Made by a program: the position numbers and the translations under genes | Assembly: GCF_003628555.1 (NCBI RefSeq) | Contig: NZ_CP021731.1 | Coordinates: 2,232,001-2,296,000, forward strand | Direction of reading: 5' to 3' | DNA length: 64,000 nt | Origin: Azoarcus sp. DN11 | GTDB lineage: Bacteria > Pseudomonadota > Gammaproteobacteria > Burkholderiales > Rhodocyclaceae | Notes under the pieces: model-generated | Seen by the model: only the letters and a program-made list of their open reading frames with translations | Databases searched by the model: none | Told to the model about the DNA's origin: nothing | Part shown: positions 19,019 to 27,672 of the stretch, piece by piece | Position numbering within the stretch: position 1 is the first letter of the stretch | How the letters are laid out: each line of letters starts with the position of its first letter

Positions 19019-20701
19019 TCAGGCGTTCGGTTTTTTCAGTCGGTAGTTGAGCTGCGGCCGCGTCATGCCGAGCATGCGCGCGGCCGCAGCGAGATTGCCG
19101 TGGGCGCGCTGCACGGCGCGCTCGAGCAGGTCGTGCTCCAGCACTTCGAGCGAAATGCCGGCGTCGAGCATCGCGTCGGTGAGGTCGGGGCCGACGCTGG
19201 GCGCCCTGGGCGTCAGGGTCTGGCCGAGCTTGCCGCTGCCGTCGATGCAGGTGTGTGCCGGCGGGGCAGGGGGCGCGCCGACGAAGAGGTGTTCGACTTC
19301 GATCCAGCCGTTCTGCGGCGCGAGGATGACCCCGCGCTCGATGACGTTTTCGAGCTCGCGCACGTTGCCCGGCCACCGCTGAGTCTTCAGTGCCGTCATC
19401 GCGCGGTCGGTGACGCCGGCGATGCGCTTGTCGTGGAGTGAGCGGAAGCGGTCGACCATCGTCTCGACGAGCAGCGGGATGTCGGCGACGCGTTCGCGCA
19501 GCGGCGGGATCGTCACCGGATAGACGTTGAGGCGGTAGAACAGGTCGCGCCGGAAGCGTCCGTCGGCGACCGCCTGCTGCAGGTCGACGTTGGTCGCCGC
19601 GACCAGCCGCACGTTGATCTTGCGTGTGCGCTCGTCGCCGAGGCGCTCGATCTCGCCTTCCTGCAGCACGCGCAGCAGCTTGGCCTGCGCGGGCAGCGGC
19701 AGCTCGCCGACTTCGTCGAGGAACAGCGTGCCGCCGTCGGCGCGTTCGAACTTGCCTGCGCGCGACGCGTCCGCGCCGGTGAAGGCGCCGCGCTCGACGC
19801 CGAAGAGCTCGGATTCGATCAGCTCGTCGGGCAGCGCCGCGCAGTTGACCGCGACGAAGGGCGCGTCCTTGCGCGCGCTGAGCTCGTGCAGCGCGCGCGC
19901 GAAGCGTTCCTTGCCGACGCCGGTCTCGCCCAGGAGCAGCACCGAGACGTTCGTCGCAGCGGCCTTGGTGACGAGCTCGTAGGCCTGGCGAAAGCCGCTG
20001 GAGGCGCCGATCAGGCTCGGCATCGCGGCGGGGCAGACGATGCTGCGGCGCATCGCCTCGACCTCTTCGCGCAGTTCCAGCAGGCGGCCGACGATGGAGT
20101 CGGGCTCGAAATAGGGGATGAGCTCGTCCGCGTCCGGCCATTCCTCGGCCGGCTTGCCGACGATGCGGCATTGCCCGGCGCCCATCGCCGCGCACTCGAC
20201 TTCGCGGAACAGGATGAAGCGACCAGTGAAAGCCGTGGTGTAGCCCGAGGCGTAGCCGATCATCATCCAGCACACCGGATGGTCGACTTCGCCGAACTGC
20301 TGCACGTGGACTTCCGCTTCCCACGACTGGTGCCACAGGAATTCGCCGTAGAAACTGCGGGCGTCCTCGTCGATGTCGAGGCGCACCGGCTCGACTTCGA
20401 CGCAGCCTTCGAGCATGTGCAGTTGCGGGCCGACGACGAACATGTCGGCGAGGCTGCCGCCGCCGCGGATCTTGCGCGCGAGCTCGGCGTCGCGCAGGCC
20501 CGACGCGAAGCCCATGCGGGTGAGGATGCGGCGCGCCTGCTCGCTGCCGACCGACGCGATGAGTTCCTTGCGCAGCTCCGATAGCGCGGCGGTATGAAGC
20601 AGCACCATGCGGTGCTCGCCGAGCCAGATCAGGCCTTCCTTGGCCGAAAAGCGCAGCAGCTGGCGCAGGTCCGAATTCTCGGGGTAACGGATGTCCTTCA
20701 C
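19019..20701 (-). CDS. dmpR: DmpR/XylR-type sigma54-dependent phenol-responsive activator (copy 1)
   Basis: 560 aa from a GTG at 20701, chosen because AGGAGGAGAG abuts it. Domains: phenol-sensing XylR_N/V4R region (about 1-210) with the zinc-type Cys pattern PVCWMM...[12 protein letters not shown], a short linker, AAA+ domain with Walker A GETGVGKE, the sigma54-contact loop GAFTGA and [11 protein letters not shown], and a Fis-type helix-turn-helix ([22 protein letters not shown]). It should bind phenols directly and activate the divergent phenol hydroxylase operon. About 300 bp separate it from the ferredoxin gene. High-GC frames antisense to it are shadows. Confidence 0.93.
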   Translation of the reverse strand: MKDIRYPENSDLRQLLRFSAKEGLIWLGEHRMVLLHTAALSELRKELIASVGSEQARRILTRMGFASGLRDAELARKIRGGGSLADMFVVGPQLHMLEGCVEVEPVRLDIDEDARSFYGEFLWHQSWEAEVHVQQFGEVDHPVCWMMIGYASGYTTAFTGRFILFREVECAAMGAGQCRIVGKPAEEWPDADELIPYFEPDSIVGRLLELREEVEAMRRSIVCPAAMPSLIGASSGFRQAYELVTKAAATNVSVLLLGETGVGKERFARALHELSARKDAPFVAVNCAALPDELIESELFGVERGAFTGADASRAGKFERADGGTLFLDEVGELPLPAQAKLLRVLQEGEIERLGDERTRKINVRLVAATNVDLQQAVADGRFRRDLFYRLNVYPVTIPPLRERVADIPLLVETMVDRFRSLHDKRIAGVTDRAMTALKTQRWPGNVRELENVIERGVILAPQNGWIEVEHLFVGAPPAPPAHTCIDGSGKLGQTLTPRAPSVGPDLTDAMLDAGISLEVLEHDLLERAVQRAHGNLAAAARMLGMTRPQLNYRLKKPNA

Positions 20702-20876
20702 CTCTCCTCCTGGGGTCGCCCGCCGGCGGTGGGCCGGGGGGCGGGGCTGCGGCCGGGCTCGCCGCGGTGAACACCGCGGTCGGCCCGGCCGTCGTTGTAC
20801 GAACGATATACCACAGACGCGCCCTGCGTGCCGCGACGTTCGCCCGGTCCTCCGAGCTATCTTGCCACAAAAATTG

Positions 20877-20890
20877 AAATCTCGAGATTT
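20877..20890. promoter_or_regulatory. Perfect 14-bp palindrome AAATCTCGAGATTT
   Basis: In the dmpR-ferredoxin divergent region, 21 bp upstream of the sigma54-like element at 20911. Identical in core to sites near 18915, 21514, 27603 and 34327. Binding protein unknown. Confidence 0.6.
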
Positions 20891-20910
20891 GCGGATGACG
20901 CGAAAAAAAG

Positions 20911-20926
20911 CGGCACGGATCTTGTT
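20911..20926 (+). promoter_or_regulatory. Sigma54-like promoter upstream of the ferredoxin gene
   Basis: CGGCACGGATCTTGTT has the -24 GG and correct 10-base spacing, but GT in place of the usual GC at -12, so it would be a weak or atypical sigma54 promoter. Confidence 0.4.
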
Positions 20927-21012
20927 TGTAGCGGCAAGACGGTGGTCCGGCGGTGATCGGATCATCAACGACGAGAGACCGGCGCAGGCCGGCGAAGCGA
21001 GGAGACAGAGAG

Positions 21013-21330
21013 ATGAGCGAGCGTTTTTCGGTGCGGATCGAGGACAGCGGCGAGGTGTTCAGCTGCACGGGCGAGCAGAACCTGCTGCGCGCGATGGAGG
21101 TCCTCGGCCGGCGGGGGATTCCCGTCGGCTGCCGCGGCGGCGGCTGCGGCGTGTGCAAGGTGCACGTGACGCAGGGGCGGTTCGGCACGCACAAGATGAG
21201 CCGCGCCTGCCTTTCCGCGGAAGAGGAGCGCGACGGCGTCGTGCTCGCATGCAAGGTGTTCGCGGCCAGCGACCTGTCGCTGCGCGTCGTCGGCGGCCTG
21301 AGCAAGGCGCTCGCGCGCCCGCGCAGCTGA
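21013..21330 (+). CDS. dmpQ: Plant-type 2Fe-2S ferredoxin (XylT/DmpQ-like)
   Basis: 105 aa from the ATG at 21013 (GGAGACAGAG upstream). The cluster ligands are visible as CRGGGCGVC plus RACLS and LACKVF. Ferredoxins of this type are encoded next to catechol 2,3-dioxygenases and re-reduce the inactivated active-site iron of that enzyme. It is the first gene of phenol hydroxylase region 1, separated from dmpK by a 304-bp promoter region. Only one copy exists in the window although there are two C23O genes. Confidence 0.85.
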   Translation: MSERFSVRIEDSGEVFSCTGEQNLLRAMEVLGRRGIPVGCRGGGCGVCKVHVTQGRFGTHKMSRACLSAEEERDGVVLACKVFAASDLSLRVVGGLSKALARPRS

Positions 21331-21473
21331 CCCGGCAATCCATTCCAACCGTTCGCCCTGAGCCTGTCGAAGGACGGCGGCCGCCTGGCGGGCCGCGAAG
21401 GGCAGCGCCGTGCCGGGCCCTGCTGCAGCGCGCAAAAGCGGCTTCACCATTTGATCACTTTTTTTCGGGCGGA

Positions 21474-21489
21474 TTGATCATTTGATCGA
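21474..21489. promoter_or_regulatory. DmpR/XylR-type upstream activator site
   Basis: TTGATCATTTGATCGA differs at two positions from the palindromic consensus TTGATCAATTGATCAA known for DmpR-family activators. It lies 76 bp upstream of the -24 element of the dmpK operon. Confidence 0.7.
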
Positions 21490-21513
21490 TCTGAAAATTG
21501 CGGCGATAAGTAA

Positions 21514-21541
21514 AAATATCGAGAAAAAAAGTAAACGCCAG
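21514..21541. promoter_or_regulatory. TCGAGA-type motif with shared AAACGCCA extension
   Basis: AAATATCGAGAAAA at 21514-21527, followed at the same distance as at 18915 by AAACGCCA. Left half of the palindrome is intact, right half is altered. Confidence 0.5.
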
Positions 21542-21564
21542 AAAACATCGGTAATTGCGACATA

Positions 21565-21579
21565 TGGCACGACTCTTGA
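21565..21579 (+). promoter_or_regulatory. Sigma54-like promoter of phenol hydroxylase operon 1
   Basis: TGGCACGACTCTTGA matches TGGCACG-N4-TTGC except the last base (A for C at -12). It is 56 bp before the dmpK ATG and downstream of the DmpR-type site. Confidence 0.55.
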
Positions 21580-21634
21580 GTGCTATCTCGGGGCGGCACC
21601 GCAAAACAGACGAAATGAACGAGGAGATGCAGGC

Positions 21635-21901
21635 ATGGATGCAAACAGCCCCGCAATCGACATCGACCGCAAGTACGTGCGGCTCGTGGAACGCCGTGCC
21701 GACGGTCTCGTGGAGTTCGAGTTTGCGATCGGCGAGCCGGATCTGTGCGTCGAGATGCTGCTGCCCGCGGAGGCCTACGAGCAGTTCTGCGCCGCGAACC
21801 GGGTGATCCGCCTGGATCCCCGCGACGCGGCGCCGGTCGCGGACGACGCGGAGGGCTGGAGCTGGAACATGCACCAGGCCACGCAGCAGCGCTTTCGCTG
21901 A
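21635..21901 (+). CDS. dmpK: Phenol hydroxylase assembly protein DmpK (copy 1)
   Basis: 88 aa from the ATG at 21635 with GAGGAG eight bases upstream. DmpK/PhcK-type: KYVRLVERRADGLVEFEFAIGEPDLCVEM followed by a WSWNMHQATQQRFR tail. Not needed for turnover in the purified enzyme, but required in vivo, probably for iron loading of the hydroxylase apo-form. First gene of dmpKLMNOP copy 1. Confidence 0.9.
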   Translation: MDANSPAIDIDRKYVRLVERRADGLVEFEFAIGEPDLCVEMLLPAEAYEQFCAANRVIRLDPRDAAPVADDAEGWSWNMHQATQQRFR

Positions 21902-21934
21902 GCACTTGTAAAGAAAACCAAGGAGGAGACCTCA

Positions 21935-22930
21935 ATGCAAATCGATCTGCGCACGGTGGCGATCAAGCCGCTGCGCCAAACCTTCGATCACGTCGCACGT
22001 CGCATCGGCGGCGACAAGCCCGCCTCGCGCTATCAGGAAGGCACGTTCGACCTGCAGGCGACGGCGAATTTCCATTACCGTCCGACCTGGGATCCCGAGC
22101 ACGAGATCTTCGACGCCGCGCGCACGGCGATCCGCATGGCCGACTGGTACGCGTTCCGCGATCCGCGCCAGTTCTACTACGGCGCCTACACGCTGGCGCG
22201 CGCGAAGCAGCAGGACACCGCCGAGGCGAACTTCGACTTCGTCGAGTCGCGCGGCCTTGCCGCCGCGCTCCCGGCCGAGCTCACCGCGACCGCGCTGAAG
22301 CTCCTCGTGCCGCTGCGCCACGTCGCGTGGGGCGCGAACATGAACAACGCGTCGATCTGCGCCTACGGCTACGGCACCGCCTTCTCGCAGCCGTGCATCT
22401 ACCACGCGATGGACCAGCTCGGCATCGCGCAGTACCTGACGCGCGTCGGCCTGCTGCTCGGCGACGCCGATGCGCTCGACGAGGGCAAGCGCGCGTGGAC
22501 CGCGGACGACGCCTGGCAGGGCCTGCGCCGCCTGGTCGAGGACAGCTTCGTCGTGCGCGATCCGTTCGAGCTCTTCGTCGTGCAGAACGTCGTGCTCGAC
22601 GGCCTGCTGTATCCGCTGGTGTTCGAGACCATCGTCGACGACGTGCTGTCGGCGGACGGCGGCACCGCGGTCGCGATGCTCACGCAGTTCATGACCGACT
22701 GGTTCGGCGAGACGAAGAAGTGGGTCGATGCGACGGTCAAGACCGCCGCCGCCGAGTCGGCCGAAAACCGCGCGCTGCTCGCGCGCTGGACCGCGCACTG
22801 GCGCGACCGCACCGCCGCGGCGCTGCTGCCGGTGGCACGCATCGCGCTCGGCGAGCGCAGCGACGAAGTCGTGGCCGAGGTCGTCAGCCAATTCAACGCA
22901 CGCCTGGCGAAAGCCGGCGTCGAGATCTGA
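21935..22930 (+). CDS. dmpL: Phenol hydroxylase beta subunit DmpL (copy 1)
   Basis: 331 aa, AAGGAGGAGA upstream. The ferritin-like beta subunit of the hydroxylase core, without metal ligands. DPRQFYYGAYTLARAKQQDTAEANFDFVESRGL and FMTDWFGETKKWVD are characteristic. It assembles with DmpN and DmpO. A 1066-codon minus-strand frame covering this area is a codon-bias shadow. Confidence 0.93.
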   Translation: MQIDLRTVAIKPLRQTFDHVARRIGGDKPASRYQEGTFDLQATANFHYRPTWDPEHEIFDAARTAIRMADWYAFRDPRQFYYGAYTLARAKQQDTAEANFDFVESRGLAAALPAELTATALKLLVPLRHVAWGANMNNASICAYGYGTAFSQPCIYHAMDQLGIAQYLTRVGLLLGDADALDEGKRAWTADDAWQGLRRLVEDSFVVRDPFELFVVQNVVLDGLLYPLVFETIVDDVLSADGGTAVAMLTQFMTDWFGETKKWVDATVKTAAAESAENRALLARWTAHWRDRTAAALLPVARIALGERSDEVVAEVVSQFNARLAKAGVEI

Positions 22931-22940
22931 GGAGCCCGTG

Positions 22941-23210
22941 ATGTCGACCGTATTCATCGCCCTGCAGACCAACGACGACACCCGCCCGATCATCGGCGCG
23001 ATCCTCGACGACAACCCGCACGCCCGGCTCAACGAGCAGCCGGCAATGGTGAAGATCGACGCCGAGGGGCGGCTGGTGGTGCGCCGCGCCTCGATCGAGG
23101 AGCGGATCGGGCGCGATTTCGACCTGCAGGAGCTGCACATCAACCTGATCTCGCTGTCGGGCAACATCGACGAGTCCGACGACGAGCTGACGCTGAGCTG
23201 GGGCGCCTGA
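22941..23210 (+). CDS. dmpM: Phenol hydroxylase effector protein DmpM (copy 1)
   Basis: 89 aa. Cofactor-free regulatory protein that binds the hydroxylase and stimulates it. MSTVFIALQTNDDTRPIIGAI and DFDLQELHINLISLSGNIDE match DmpM/PhcM. The ATG lies 11 bases after the dmpL stop with GAGGAG overlapping the stop. Confidence 0.94.
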   Translation: MSTVFIALQTNDDTRPIIGAILDDNPHARLNEQPAMVKIDAEGRLVVRRASIEERIGRDFDLQELHINLISLSGNIDESDDELTLSWGA

Positions 23211-23245
23211 GCGCCCGCCACAAGAACAGAGAGGAGACCGGATTC

Positions 23246-24799
23246 ATGGACATGCAAGTCGCGAAGAAGAAGCTCGGCCTGAAGGAACGCTACCAGGTCA
23301 TGACGCGCGGGCTGGACTGGACGCCCTCGTACCAGAAGATGGAGGACATCTACCCGTACGCCGCCTACGAGGGCATCAAGATCCACGACTGGGACAAGTG
23401 GGAGGACCCGTTCCGGCTGACGATGGACGCCTACTGGAAGTACCAGGCCGAGAAGGAGCGCAAGCTCTACGCGATCATCGACGCGTACGCGCAGAACAAC
23501 GGCCACCTCAACGTGACCGACGCGCGCTACCTCAACGCGGTGAAGCTCTTCCTCACCGGCATCAGCCCGCTCGAATACATGGCGCACCGCGGCTTCGCGC
23601 ACGTCGGCCGCCAGTTTCCCGGCGCCGGCCCGCGCGTGGCGTGCCTGATGCAGTCGCTCGACGAGATCCGCCACGCGCAGACGCAGATCCATTCGCTGTC
23701 GAACTACAACAAGTACTACAACGGCTTCCACGACTTCCGCCACATGCTCGAGCGCGTGTGGTACCTGTCGGTGCCGCGCTCCTTCTTCGACGACGCGGTG
23801 ACCGCCGGGCCGTTCGAGTTCATGGTCGCGATCGGCTTCTCGTTCGAGTACGTGCTGACGAACCTGCTGTTCGTGCCCTTCGTCTCGGGCGCGGCCTACA
23901 ACGGCGACATGGGGACGATGACCTTCGGCTTCTCCGCGCAGTCGGACGAGGCGCGCCACATGACGCTGGGCCTGGAGGTGATCAAGTTCATCCTCGAGCA
24001 GGATCCGGACAACCTGCCCATCGTGCAGCGCTGGATCGACAAGTGGACGTGGCGGGGCTACCGCGTGCTGACGCTGGTCGGCATGATGATGGACTACATG
24101 CTGCCCAAGCGCATCATGAGCTGGAAGGAAGCCTGGGAGGTGTATTTCGAGGAAAACGGCGGGGCGCTGTTCAAGGATCTGGCGCGTTACGGCATCCGGC
24201 CGCCGAAGTGGCTGGACCAGATCTCCTTCGACAAGGACCACATCTCGCACCAGGCCTGGGCGACCTTCTACCAGTACGGCGCGGCGGCGGCCTTCAACAC
24301 CTGGACGCCCAGCGACGAGGAGATGGACTGGCTGTCGCAGAAGTATCCCGACAGCTTCGACAAGTACTACCGCCCGCGCCTGGAGTACTGGCGCGAGCAG
24401 GCGGCGCAGGGCAATCGCTTCTACAACAAGACGCTGCCGATGCTGTGCCAGACCTGCCAGATCCCGATGCTGTTCACCGAGCCGGGCGACCCGACCAAGA
24501 TCTGCTACCGCGAGGTCGACTACCAGGGCAGCAAGTACCACTTCTGCTCGGACGGCTGCAAGGAGATCTTCGAGCACGAGCCCGAGAAGTACGTCCAGGC
24601 GTGGCTGCCGGTGCATCAGATCTACCAGGGCAACTGCTTCCCCGAGGGCGCCGACCCCACGGCCGAGGGCTTCGATGCGCTGGCCGAGGTGCTCAAGTAC
24701 TACCACGTCGAAATGGGCCGCGACAACCTCGACTTCGAGGGCTCCGAGGACCAGAAGAACTTCGATCAGTGGCGCGGGCAGGCGACGAAGAACGCCTGA
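23246..24799 (+). CDS. dmpN: Phenol hydroxylase alpha (diiron) subunit DmpN (copy 1)
   Basis: 517 aa. Diiron ligands in LDEIRHAQ and SDEARHM helices. The region FEFMVAIGFSFEYVLTNLLFVPF is diagnostic for phenol hydroxylase large subunits. A Cys-rich YHS/TRASH-like segment (LCQTCQIPM...YHFCSDGCKEIFEHEPEKY) lies near residues 400-450. Catalyses NADH- and O2-dependent ortho-hydroxylation of phenol and cresols to catechols. Ribosome site GAGGAGA upstream. Confidence 0.96.
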   Translation: MDMQVAKKKLGLKERYQVMTRGLDWTPSYQKMEDIYPYAAYEGIKIHDWDKWEDPFRLTMDAYWKYQAEKERKLYAIIDAYAQNNGHLNVTDARYLNAVKLFLTGISPLEYMAHRGFAHVGRQFPGAGPRVACLMQSLDEIRHAQTQIHSLSNYNKYYNGFHDFRHMLERVWYLSVPRSFFDDAVTAGPFEFMVAIGFSFEYVLTNLLFVPFVSGAAYNGDMGTMTFGFSAQSDEARHMTLGLEVIKFILEQDPDNLPIVQRWIDKWTWRGYRVLTLVGMMMDYMLPKRIMSWKEAWEVYFEENGGALFKDLARYGIRPPKWLDQISFDKDHISHQAWATFYQYGAAAAFNTWTPSDEEMDWLSQKYPDSFDKYYRPRLEYWREQAAQGNRFYNKTLPMLCQTCQIPMLFTEPGDPTKICYREVDYQGSKYHFCSDGCKEIFEHEPEKYVQAWLPVHQIYQGNCFPEGADPTAEGFDALAEVLKYYHVEMGRDNLDFEGSEDQKNFDQWRGQATKNA

Positions 24800-24832
24800 C
24801 GCCGACCAAGAGACAGAGAGGAGACGAGACAA

Positions 24833-25192
24833 ATGGCCGTTGCTGCCCTGCGCAAATACGAGTTCGAGCCCGCCGACGCGCCGGCGAAATTCCACGGCGC
24901 CCAACTGCTGTACGTGGGCTGGGAAGACCACCTGATGTTCTGCGCGCCCTTCGCCTTTCCGCTGCCGCCGACGATGCCTTTCGGCACCGTCGTCGAGCAG
25001 GTGTTGCCGGGCGCGTTCGGTTACCACCCGGACTTCGCCCGCATCGACTGGGCGAAGGCCGAGTGGTTCAAGTCGGGCCGGCGCTGGATGCCGGATTTCG
25101 GCAAGTCGCTCGCCGACAACGGGCTGGGTCACAAGGACGTGATCCGCTTCCGCACCCCGGGGCTGACGGGAATCGCCGGCTCCTGCAGCTAG
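24833..25192 (+). CDS. dmpO: Phenol hydroxylase gamma subunit DmpO (copy 1)
   Basis: 119 aa. Small hydroxylase subunit: LLYVGWEDHLMFCAPFAFPLPPTMPF and GRRWMPDFGKSLADNGLGHKDVIRFRTP match DmpO/PhcO. It stabilises the alpha-beta core and is needed for activity. GAGGAGA upstream of the ATG at 24833; dmpP follows after 10 bp. Confidence 0.93.
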   Translation: MAVAALRKYEFEPADAPAKFHGAQLLYVGWEDHLMFCAPFAFPLPPTMPFGTVVEQVLPGAFGYHPDFARIDWAKAEWFKSGRRWMPDFGKSLADNGLGHKDVIRFRTPGLTGIAGSCS

Positions 25193-25202
25193 GAGGGACG
25201 CC

Positions 25203-26255
25203 GTGAGCTATGAACTGACGATCGAACCCCTCGGCCAGACGATCACGGTCGAGGAGGACCAGACGATTCTCGACGCCGCGCTGCGCGCCGGCGTGTGGAT
25301 CCCCCATGCGTGCTGCCACGGCCTGTGCGCGACGTGCAAGATCCAGGTCACCGACGGCGAGGTCGAGCACGGCGAGGCGTCGAGCTTCGCGCTGATGGAT
25401 TTCGAGCGCGACGAAGGCAAGGCGCTGGCGTGCTGCGCACGGCTGCAGAGCGACGCGACGATCGAGGCGGAGATCGAGGAGGAGCCGGATGCCGAGTCGA
25501 TTCCGGTGCGCGATTTCCCCGGCACGGTGAGCCGCATCGAGCAGCTCACGCCGACGATCAAGGGCGTGTTCGTCGAACTCGACGCGCCGATCCGTTTCCA
25601 GGCCGGGCAGTACGTGAACCTGGAGATCGACGGCGGGCGCTGCACGCGCGCGTTCTCGCTCGCCGGCGCGCCGGGCGGGCGCGAGGTGGAGCTGAACATC
25701 CGCCTCGTGCCGGGCGGCGAGGGCACGACCTGGGTGCACGAGGCGCTGCGCGCGGGCGACCGCGTGAAGCTGTCGGGGCCTTACGGACGCTTCTTCGTGC
25801 GCAAGTCGGCGCCGGAGGCGCTGCTCTTCATGGCGGGCGGTTCGGGCCTGTCGAGCCCGCGCTCGATGATCCTCGACCTGCTCGCGGCGGGCGACGCGCG
25901 GCCGATGACACTGGTGTATGGGCAGAGGAGCCGCGCCGAACTCTACTACCACGACGAGTTCGTCGCGCTCGCGGCGCGCCACGCGAACTTCCGCTACGTG
26001 CCGGCGCTCTCGGACGAGCCCGCGGGTTCGGGCTGGGAGGGCTTCCGCGGTTTCGTGCATGACGCAGCGAAGGCGCACTTCAGCGGCGACTTCCGCGGCC
26101 ACAAGGCCTACCTGTGCGGGCCGCCGATGATGATCGACGCCTGCATCACGACGCTGATGCAGGGGCGGCTGTTCGAGAACGACATCTACACGGAGAAGTT
26201 CTTCTCGGCCGCCGACGTGCAGCAGGTGCGCAGCCCGCTGTTCAAGCGCATCTGA
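25203..26255 (+). CDS. dmpP: Phenol hydroxylase reductase DmpP (copy 1)
   Basis: 350 aa. N-terminal 2Fe-2S domain (CCHGLCATCK plus distal Cys in LACCA), FAD domain (RAFSLAG), NAD domain (MAGGSGLSSPRSMI, YLCGPPMMID). Transfers electrons from NADH to the diiron centre of DmpN. The ending DIYTEKFFSAADVQQVRSPLFK is family-typical. Confidence 0.95.
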   Translation: MSYELTIEPLGQTITVEEDQTILDAALRAGVWIPHACCHGLCATCKIQVTDGEVEHGEASSFALMDFERDEGKALACCARLQSDATIEAEIEEEPDAESIPVRDFPGTVSRIEQLTPTIKGVFVELDAPIRFQAGQYVNLEIDGGRCTRAFSLAGAPGGREVELNIRLVPGGEGTTWVHEALRAGDRVKLSGPYGRFFVRKSAPEALLFMAGGSGLSSPRSMILDLLAAGDARPMTLVYGQRSRAELYYHDEFVALAARHANFRYVPALSDEPAGSGWEGFRGFVHDAAKAHFSGDFRGHKAYLCGPPMMIDACITTLMQGRLFENDIYTEKFFSAADVQQVRSPLFKRI

Positions 26256-26381
26256 GGGGATGTTCGACACGACTTTGTGAGCGGCTTGCCCGGCGCGATG
26301 GAGATTGCGCCGGCGAGCCTAAAAAAGCCGGGCGGGCAACGAAGAGGGCCCGTGCCGCAGACAACTGGAGGAGACGACAAA

Positions 26382-27311
26382 ATGGCAATGACTGGCGTAC
26401 TGCGTCCGGGCCACGTGCAGCTTCGCGTGCTGGACCTCGAGGAAGGCATCCACCACTACAAGAACGTGCTCGGCCTGATCGAGACCGGGCGCGACGCGCA
26501 GGGACGCGTCTACTTCAAGGCGTGGGACGAGCGCGACCACAACAGCGTGATCATCCGCGAGGCCGACAGCGCGGGCCTGGATTTCTTCGGCTTCAAGGTC
26601 GCCGACAAGGCGACGCTGGAGAAGCTCAATGCGGATCTGCGCGCCTACGGCCTCAACACCGAGCGCATCCCGCCGGGCGAAATGCTGGAGACCGGCGAGC
26701 GCGTCCGCTTCGAACTGCCCTCGGGCCACCAGATCGAGCTCTATGCCGAGAAGACCGACGTCGGCAACGGCATGGAATACGTGAACCCGGATCCGTGGAC
26801 GCCCGACGCCGAGCGCGGCATCGCGCCGATCCGCCTCGACCACTGCCTGCTGTACGGGCCGGACATCGAGAAGGTGCAGGACATCTTCGTCAATGTGCTG
26901 GGCTTCTACCTCGTCGAGCACATCGTGATGGAAGACGGCAAGACCGATCTGGCGATCTGGCTGTCGTGCTCGATCAAGGCGCACGACATCGCCTTCGTGC
27001 GCCACCCCGAGCCGGGCAAGCTGCACCACATCTCCTTCCTGCTCGAGAGCTGGGAGAAGGTGCTGCGCGCGGCCGACCTCATGTCGATGAACCGCGTGTC
27101 GGTCGACATCGGCCCGACCCGCCACGGCGTGACCCGCGGCACGACGATCTATGCCTTCGATCCGTCGGGCAACCGCTTCGAGACCTTCTGCGGCGGCTAC
27201 CAGTGCTACCCGGACTGGAAGCCGATCAAATGGACCTGGGACGAAGTCGGCGCAAGCGTGTTCTATCACGACCGCGCGCTCAACGAGCGCTTCCTCTCGG
27301 TCGTGTCCTGA
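26382..27311 (+). CDS. dmpB: Catechol 2,3-dioxygenase (copy 1)
   Basis: 309 aa from the ATG at 26382 (GGAGGAGA nearby). Two vicinal-oxygen-chelate domains. The Fe(II) ligands are expected in GHVQLRV/LDHCLLYGP, LHHISFLLES and the C-terminal YAFDPSGNRFETF region. Extradiol cleavage of catechol or methylcatechol to 2-hydroxymuconic semialdehyde. It follows dmpP after 126 bp and closes operon 1; a terminator follows. Close paralogue of the gene at 53838. Confidence 0.96.
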   Translation: MAMTGVLRPGHVQLRVLDLEEGIHHYKNVLGLIETGRDAQGRVYFKAWDERDHNSVIIREADSAGLDFFGFKVADKATLEKLNADLRAYGLNTERIPPGEMLETGERVRFELPSGHQIELYAEKTDVGNGMEYVNPDPWTPDAERGIAPIRLDHCLLYGPDIEKVQDIFVNVLGFYLVEHIVMEDGKTDLAIWLSCSIKAHDIAFVRHPEPGKLHHISFLLESWEKVLRAADLMSMNRVSVDIGPTRHGVTRGTTIYAFDPSGNRFETFCGGYQCYPDWKPIKWTWDEVGASVFYHDRALNERFLSVVS

Positions 27312-27401
27312 GACCCGGTCCGCGCCGCCGTCGCGCGGCGCGGTCGCGGCTTTCCCACGGGCGGCGCGGGCGATCCTCCCTGCGCACCGCCGCCGTCCCG
27401 T

Positions 27402-27446
27402 GGCTGCGCGCGCGCCTCCTCCCGGAGCGGCGCGCAGCCCTTTTTT
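27402..27446 (+). terminator. Rho-independent terminator of phenol hydroxylase operon 1
   Basis: 10-bp stem GGCTGCGCGC (27402-27411) pairing with 27430-27439, followed by C and six T. It lies 91 bp after the C23O stop. Confidence 0.8.
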
Positions 27447-27602
27447 CCCTGTGCCACCCCCTTGCCTCGCCGCCCGCGCTCCCGCGCTGCGGACGAGGCT
27501 TTTTTTGCGTCGGTGCGCAGCGCGGGCGTGCGCATCGCATCCCGGCCGGCCGCCTAGTCGGCAGACGTTCCACTAGGTGGAACGGAAGGCCCTTCTCCGG
27601 CT

Positions 27603-27614
27603 AATCTCGAGATT
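27603..27614. promoter_or_regulatory. TCGAGA-type palindrome upstream of the sulfatase gene
   Basis: AATCTCGAGATT is a perfect 12-bp palindrome, 58 bp before the sulfatase ATG. The same core occurs at the dmpR/ferredoxin, dmpK, tmoT and meta-operon promoters. Confidence 0.55.
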
Positions 27615-27672
27615 TGTGTTGAAGATATCCGTGCAGCGCAAGCGCTGCGCACAATAACTCGAGGAGACAGTC

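Larger units (their letters stand above)
21331..21634 (+). promoter_or_regulatory. Regulatory region of phenol hydroxylase operon 1
   Basis: No gene. Visible elements, listed separately: a DmpR-type activator site (21474-21489) with an extra half-site TTGATCAC at 21451-21458, a TCGAGA-type motif (21514-21541) and a sigma54-like promoter (21565-21579). The order (activator sites about 80-110 bp upstream of the promoter) is normal for DmpR control. Confidence 0.7.
27312..27672. other. 361-bp intergenic region between C23O 1 and the sulfatase gene
   Basis: Very GC-rich, with a terminator (27402-27446), a TCGAGA palindrome (27603-27614) and a small hairpin around 27631-27650 close to the sulfatase start. 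No gene seen. Confidence 0.6.

Noticed and set aside
19005..21338. 777-codon minus-strand frame alternative to the DmpR gene
   Set aside because: Different frame from the DmpR protein, Arg/Ala/Pro-rich, no motifs; the 560-residue DmpR reading has full domain support.
21932..25132. Very long minus-strand open frame (over 1000 codons) across dmpL-dmpO
   Set aside because: Antisense to well-supported phenol hydroxylase genes, His/Arg/Val-rich composition typical of high-GC shadow frames, no ribosome site or family motif.
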